Shown here: positions 38,467 through 40,974 of the stretch, one piece after another
How positions within the stretch are numbered: the first letter of the stretch is position 1
Layout: every line of letters begins with the position of its first letter
NCBI GenBank assembly: GCA_017940255.1
Contig: JAGAZB010000029.1
Location: forward strand, 1 to 40,974
Reading direction: 5' to 3'
DNA length: 40,974 bases
Source: Treponema sp.
GTDB taxonomy: Bacteria > Spirochaetota > Spirochaetia > Treponematales > Treponemataceae
Position numbers and translations under genes: made by a program
Notes under the pieces: generated by a model
Told to the model about the DNA's origin: nothing
Database searches by the model: none
Seen by the model: the letters and a program-made list of their open reading frames with translations, nothing else

Positions 38467-39534
38467 CTATTTGAGCTGTGATTCTGTGTAATATCCAGAG
38501 TCAATCAGCAATTCTTTGTAGTTATCTTTTGAACCATATACTGGTTCACAAAGGAATGAAGGAATAATTCCTGTTCCGTTGTCATAAGTTTTTGTATCAT
38601 TTACAGGTGGGTTAGAACCTTTCATGATTGCATCAACCATCTCAACTACCTTTGTTGCAAGAGTACGTGTATCCTTGAAGATAGACATAGCCTGAGTTCC
38701 CTTAAGCATGTTCTTTACAGATACGATATCGCAGTCCTGACCAGTGATGATTGGGAAGTTTTCTGCTGTGTATCCTGCAGAAAGAAGAGCGTTTGTTACA
38801 CCGTTTGCAGTAGAGTCGTTAGAACAGTAAACTGCATCGAGTTTTGAACCCTTTGGACCATATTTGTTAGAAGTTATAAGGTTTTCCATTCTCTTCTGAG
38901 CTTCTTCTGTAGACCAGTTCAAAGTAGCAGCCTGAGCTTTTGTTGTCTGTCCAGAAGGACATACAATTACACCCTTGTCGAGGTAAGGCTTAAGAACGTC
39001 CATAGCACCACCAAAGAAGAAGTTGATGTTGTTATCACCTGGGTCACCTGTGAAGAATTCCATGTAAACTGGATCATCTGCAGAGCGGCTCTTAAGACCA
39101 AGCTGATCAACAAGGTAATCACCCTGGATTGTACCAACTTTGTAGTTATCAAATGTTGCGTAGTAAGAAACTGCCTTTGAGTTCATGATAAGGCGGTCGT
39201 AAGCAATAACTTTAATCTGCTTCTTTCTTGCTGTTTCGAGAACGTTAGAAAGTGCAGTTCCGTCGATAGAAGCGATTACAAGAACTTTACATCCGCTTGT
39301 AATCATGTTTTCAATCTGTGATACCTGAGTTGGGATATCATTTGCGGCGAACTGAAGGTCTACTGTGTAACCAGCCTTTTCAAGCTGAGCCTTCATGTTA
39401 GAACCATCCTGGTTCCAGCGCTGTAAGTCTTTTGTAGGCATTGAAACACCAACTTTTGTAGCTGAGCTTCCTCCTTTACAGCCTACCAATGCAATTGTTG
39501 CAACTGCCAAAAGAATAGCGATAATTTTTTTCAT
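38467..39534 (-). CDS. chvE: Sugar-binding lipoprotein, ChvE/XylF type
   Basis: 355 residues. Lipobox at the N terminus (IALVGCKGGSS; Cys near 19). Periplasmic-binding fold of the ChvE/XylF group: VGVSMPTKDLQRWNQDGSNM, IDGTALSNVLETARKKQIKV, IAYDRLIMNSKAV and ITGQDCDIVSVKNML. It captures a monosaccharide for MmsAB. First transporter gene after the sensor homologue, with AAGGAG upstream; the exact sugar (xylose, glucose, galactose or arabinose) is not readable. In the ~190-nt spacer upstream no strong sigma-70 promoter was seen. Confidence 0.88.
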   Translation of the reverse strand: MKKIIAILLAVATIALVGCKGGSSATKVGVSMPTKDLQRWNQDGSNMKAQLEKAGYTVDLQFAANDIPTQVSQIENMITSGCKVLVIASIDGTALSNVLETARKKQIKVIAYDRLIMNSKAVSYYATFDNYKVGTIQGDYLVDQLGLKSRSADDPVYMEFFTGDPGDNNINFFFGGAMDVLKPYLDKGVIVCPSGQTTKAQAATLNWSTEEAQKRMENLITSNKYGPKGSKLDAVYCSNDSTANGVTNALLSAGYTAENFPIITGQDCDIVSVKNMLKGTQAMSIFKDTRTLATKVVEMVDAIMKGSNPPVNDTKTYDNGTGIIPSFLCEPVYGSKDNYKELLIDSGYYTESQLK

Positions 39535-39721
39535 AAGAAAAATTACTCCTTTAGTTTTTTGAGTTAAGAGCCAACGACTCTTTATATTTAGGAGTATACT
39601 TTATAAAAGAGGATGAAAAATTTTGATTTTCTTGAGAATTTTGCTATTTTCTGATTTTCAAGCTTAGTAGAGCTTGGTGAGAACTTGTTAAAATCTGGAT
39701 TTTTTTGTTCTTTAAATTGTG

Positions 39722-40774
39722 CTAATTTCCGTATATGCTGGCCGCACTATGAAAGCCTGATTCTATAATCATTTTATCAAGATTATTTTTGTCTACATAG
39801 GTTGGTTCAAGCCAGACAGTTTTAATATTGCCATAACCGTTATGAATTGGACGCACTTTTAAATTTTCAGTTTCAATTTCTTCGTTGCGGGCCAGATGAA
39901 TGGCACACTCTGCGGCGTATTCTGCCAGGCGGATAATAGGTTTATAGATAGTAAAATCCTGCTTGCCCTGTACAATATACTGACAGGCCGCAATATCTGC
40001 ATCCTGCCCGCAGATTGGAATGTGAATATCTGGGTAGTAGCGGTTTATAGCCTGAATTGCGCTGGCGGCCACTGCATCGTTACCGCAGATAATTGCATCC
40101 GGCAGAGTGTTTGTTTTTAAGATGCGAACCATTTCCTGATAAGAAAGGTCGTAGTTCCAGCCTTCTGTATAAAAAGTATGACTTATATGAGTATTTGTAG
40201 TTCTCAGAATGCGGTTTATGCCGTCCTGAATAAGGGTCATGTTGTAATCTTCTTTTGGTCCTAGAATACAATACCAGTTTTGGCCCGAAGTAATACGCAG
40301 CATTTCGGAAGCCATGTATTCACCTACTTTTTCGCTGTCTATAGTGAGGTAAAGGTCTATGTCTGAATTCAGTGTAAGTCTGTCATAGGAAATAACAGGA
40401 ATACCCTTGGCCTTTACTTTTTGAATGCTTTCTGTAATAGATTCAGCGTCTTTTGGTAATACAACAAGTGTGTTTACTCCGCGATCAAGAAGGTATAAAA
40501 GCTGGCGATTCTGTTCTTCAATACTATTGCAGGCATTCTGAACAATAACTTCGCCGCCAAGTTCATTCACCTTGTTTATAAAAATATCAATATCGCGCTG
40601 CCAGCGTTCAATAGCCAGAGTATCAATGGAAAAGCCGATTGTAATATGTTCGGGAGCGGCTGGCGGGGAGTTTTTTTCTGTAAGGGAAGTTACTCTTTTT
40701 GAGCAGGATGCGGTAAGAAGAGTAATTACAGAACAAGAGATAAGGATGATTTTTGACGAATAAAACTTTTTCAT
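39722..40774 (-). CDS. Second ChvE/XylF-like sugar-binding lipoprotein, probable sensor component
   Basis: 350 residues. Lipobox near residue 24 (ITLLTASCSKR). Binding-fold blocks match ChvE: ITIGFSIDTLAIERWQRDID, VVLPKDAESITESIQKVKAKG, ISYDRLTLNSDIDLYLTID and ICGNDAVAASAIQAINRY, then ICGQDADIAACQYIVQG. The sequence is clearly divergent from the neighbouring binding protein. It lies directly after the AraC-type gene, so it probably presents sugar to a membrane histidine kinase, as periplasmic sensors of two-component sugar systems do, or it is a second transporter subunit. Confidence 0.8.
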   Translation of the reverse strand: MKKFYSSKIILISCSVITLLTASCSKRVTSLTEKNSPPAAPEHITIGFSIDTLAIERWQRDIDIFINKVNELGGEVIVQNACNSIEEQNRQLLYLLDRGVNTLVVLPKDAESITESIQKVKAKGIPVISYDRLTLNSDIDLYLTIDSEKVGEYMASEMLRITSGQNWYCILGPKEDYNMTLIQDGINRILRTTNTHISHTFYTEGWNYDLSYQEMVRILKTNTLPDAIICGNDAVAASAIQAINRYYPDIHIPICGQDADIAACQYIVQGKQDFTIYKPIIRLAEYAAECAIHLARNEEIETENLKVRPIHNGYGNIKTVWLEPTYVDKNNLDKMIIESGFHSAASIYGN

Positions 40775-40791
40775 TGATACACCTTTTTCTT

Positions 40792-40974
40792 TTAATTAAC
40801 TTTTCTGTATTCTTTAGGCGAAAGCCCATACTTGTTTTTAAAGATTCTGCTGAAGTAGTTCTGGTCATTGTAGCCGACTTCTGCAGTTATTTCTTTTATA
40901 GAAAGATCTGTACTTTCCAAAAGTTGACGGGCTTTTTCGAGCCTTTTGTCTGAAACAAAGTTTATAAAGGTTTC
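40792..40974 (-). CDS. AraC-family regulator, C-terminal HTH (partial at window edge)
   Basis: The frame enters from the right edge and stops at TAA 40,794-40,792. It reads the second half of an AraC domain: SDKRLEKARQLLESTDLSIK, EITAEVGYNDQNYFSRIFKN and KYGLSPKEYRKVN. The pattern I-x-E-I-A-x-x-V-G-Y-x-D-x-x-Y-F-S-R-x-F-K is diagnostic. It is most likely the output domain of a YesN-type response regulator for this sugar locus, but its receiver is outside the window. It lies 17 nt ahead of the sensor lipoprotein. Confidence 0.85.
   Translation of the reverse strand, partial: ETFINFVSDKRLEKARQLLESTDLSIKEITAEVGYNDQNYFSRIFKNKYGLSPKEYRKVN

Noticed and set aside
39658..39676. CAAGCT...AGCTTG stem downstream of the sensor lipoprotein as a terminator
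   Set aside because: Only 6 bp and no T-run on the coding strand.

Overview
The window looks like the chromosome of a host-associated, sugar-fermenting spirochaete, most likely a Treponema. The pointers are moderately AT-rich DNA, a ribonuclease Y gene, an lptC-lptA-lptB set in an organism with Treponema-type lipoproteins, a 725-residue DUF4954-type protein, a dead M16-like periplasmic protein, and an AraC-type regulator beside a ChvE/MmsA/MmsB-type sugar transporter. The genus call is inference from gene content; species cannot be told.

Region 1 (1-363) is degraded flanking DNA: the 3' end of a sensor histidine kinase and an isolated GNAT acetyltransferase tail. Region 2 (about 364-20,593) is a compact prophage or satellite-like element, with every gene on the minus strand so that it reads right to left. 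The order is tyrosine integrase, AlpA/excisionase-like protein, small protein, TerS, TerL, HK97-type portal, an unexpected response-regulator-like protein, prohead protease, major capsid, head-tail connector and tail terminator-like protein. Then comes an AT-rich cargo block (AlbA_2/HTH regulator, a 267-residue unknown, a 277-residue membrane protein). After it come distal-tail and hub-like proteins, a lysis block (membrane protein, NlpC/P60-like hydrolase, holin-like protein, overlapping membrane-protein pair), fibre-like proteins, an SF3 helicase and a 43-residue Cys-rich protein. No tape measure and no CI-type repressor were found. A 42-nt regulatory element occurs twice, once ahead of the excisionase and once ahead of the tail genes. 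Most late genes are joined by ATGA stop-start overlaps.

Region 3 (20,594-35,500) is core chromosome: tRNA-Asn(GTT) with its own promoter and terminator; the M16-like protein; the DUF4954-type protein convergent with a DTW-domain tRNA-modifying enzyme; an acyl-CoA synthetase followed by lptC-lptA-lptB; a 243-bp palindrome; rny; and a minus-strand run of small membrane, outer-membrane and ASCH-domain proteins. Region 4 (35,548-40,974) is a sugar-uptake locus on the minus strand: an AraC-type regulator (partial), a lipoprotein sugar-binding sensor homologue, the binding protein (ChvE-type), a two-domain ATPase (MmsA-type) and a permease (MmsB-type), with an intercistronic terminator after the binding protein.

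The most interesting parts are the cargo block at 8,516-11,719, which sits where tube and tape-measure genes are normally found; its regulator, which carries an 11-bp tandem repeat that could switch the reading frame; the degenerate receiver regulator inside the head operon; the duplicated 42-nt element with a terminator just downstream of one copy; and long nested palindromes around rny.
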